From the NCBI GenBank assembly GCA_947632525.1, contig CANRPQ010000077.1, positions 1-5,629 on the forward strand: a DNA stretch of 5,629 bases. The letters are read 5' to 3'. Shown here piece by piece: positions 4,878 to 5,629 of this stretch. A model generated the notes under the pieces. It saw only the letters and a list, made by a program, of their open reading frames with translations. It made no database searches and was not told where the DNA came from. Made by a program: the position numbers and the translations under genes. Origin of the DNA: an uncultured Clostridia bacterium. GTDB lineage: Bacteria; Bacillota; Clostridia; TANB77; CAG-508. Each line of letters opens with the position of its first letter. Position 1 is the stretch's first letter.

Positions 4878-5629
4878 ATGATTGATATAGACAAAATTAT
4901 AAATACTGCAAAAGAAAAAGATGCATCAGATATTCATCTTATTTGCAAAATAAAACCAATTTTAAGAATAAGAAGAGATTTAGTAGAATTAGAAGAATTC
5001 GATGCACTTACTGAAGATGATATGATTGATATTTATGATTACTTAGTCAGAGGAAATGTAGAAAAGGATAAAGTATTTAAAGAGCGTAAGAAACTAGATT
5101 CTTCATTTGTGTTTGGCGACATAAGACTAAGGGTAAATATATCTACATCAGATGAAGTACCAACAATTGTATTAAGATTAATAAAAAATGAATTACCAAA
5201 ATATGAAGACTTGGGCGTGCCAGATATTGTAAGAAGAATGATGAATCAACCAAATGGATTGATATTAGTAACAGGTAAAACAAACTCTGGTAAAACAACC
5301 ACATTAAATGCATTAATTAATTCAATTAATGAAACTCAAAGTAAAAAAATACTTACATTAGAAAGCCCAGTAGAATATAAGCATACATGTAAAAAATCTG
5401 TTATTGTACAAAAAGAAGTAGGTGTAGGTAGAGATTGCTTAAGTTACAGTGACGGAGTTAAGAATTCATTAAGAGAAGATTGTGATATATTAATAATTGG
5501 TGAGATTCGTGATAAAGAAACCATGGAAGCCGCTATTGAAACAGCAGAAGCTGGACATTTAGTAATAGGAACACTACATACCAAATCTTGTGCAGAAACT
5601 ATTGACAGAATGATTAACTTTTATGATGT
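4878..5629 (+). CDS. pilT: Type IV pilus retraction ATPase PilT (3' end beyond window)
   Basis: Hexameric cytoplasmic ATPase that depolymerises pili and gives twitching-type retraction. The first 250 residues are present; the frame is open at the right edge, so the C-terminal part, including the AIRNLIRE-type motif region, is not seen. AGGAGG (4864-4869) lies 8 bases before the ATG. PilT-type ASDIHL (16-21) is near the N-terminus, with no MshEN or tetracysteine region, which separates it from PilB. Further motifs are Walker A GKTNSGKT (133-140), Asp-box position ESPVEY (162-167), Walker B CDILIIGEIRD (202-212, Glu209), AEAGH (223-227) and GTLHTKS (231-237). Oddities are Lys134 and Asn136 in place of the usual Pro and Gly of GPTGSGK, and Ser163 where the Asp box normally has Asp. 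The key Lys139, Glu162, Glu209, His227 and His234 are kept, so an active ATPase is likely. It is probably co-transcribed with pilB. Confidence 0.93.
   Translation, partial: MIDIDKIINTAKEKDASDIHLICKIKPILRIRRDLVELEEFDALTEDDMIDIYDYLVRGNVEKDKVFKERKKLDSSFVFGDIRLRVNISTSDEVPTIVLRLIKNELPKYEDLGVPDIVRRMMNQPNGLILVTGKTNSGKTTTLNALINSINETQSKKILTLESPVEYKHTCKKSVIVQKEVGVGRDCLSYSDGVKNSLREDCDILIIGEIRDKETMEAAIETAEAGHLVIGTLHTKSCAETIDRMINFYD

Overview
The window reads as part of a type IV pilus (T4P) locus from a low-GC Gram-positive bacterium, most likely an uncultured clostridium-like member of the Bacillota. The evidence is strong A/T bias in codons and gaps, AAAGGAG/AGGAGG ribosome binding sites, sigma-A-like promoter elements, TGG for Trp with the standard code, and prepilins of the lysine-rich-leader KG|ITLVALVV kind that I know from gut Clostridia. 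All genes lie on the + strand. No RNA gene, IS element or CRISPR array is visible, and no stretch over 300 bases lacks a gene.

Layout: 1-78 is an A/T-rich upstream region with a 22-bp perfect palindrome. Two tandem paralogous pilin genes follow (79-615 and 716-1237), nearly identical over the first 81 residues and divergent in the head domain. The 106-base gap after them holds a 10-bp hairpin and an 11-codon ORF with a Shine-Dalgarno-like sequence. Next is a prepilin-peptidase-like membrane protein (1344-2171), a PilV-like minor prepilin (2274-2675), a PilW/GspJ-like minor prepilin (2686-3138), a well-formed promoter (3172-3200), the assembly ATPase PilB (3237-4856) and the retraction ATPase PilT (4878 to the right edge, where it is cut). 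A platform protein (PilC) and PilM/N/O homologues would be expected downstream but lie outside the window.

How they fit: the prepilins enter the membrane, a PilD-type enzyme cleaves after the Gly of the leader and N-methylates the new N-terminus, PilB drives assembly and PilT drives disassembly, giving a retractile pilus. A c-di-GMP-type N-terminal domain on PilB may control assembly.

The machine departs from the textbook in several linked ways. The PilD-like protein keeps the zinc tetracysteine and the first catalytic Asp but appears to have lost the GxGD aspartate. Three of the four prepilins lack Glu5, and the fourth has Asp5. PilB has an altered Walker A (APTGEGKT) and PilT has an altered Walker A and Asp box (ESPVEY). 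None of this proves a new system; together it marks a divergent pilus lineage worth checking.
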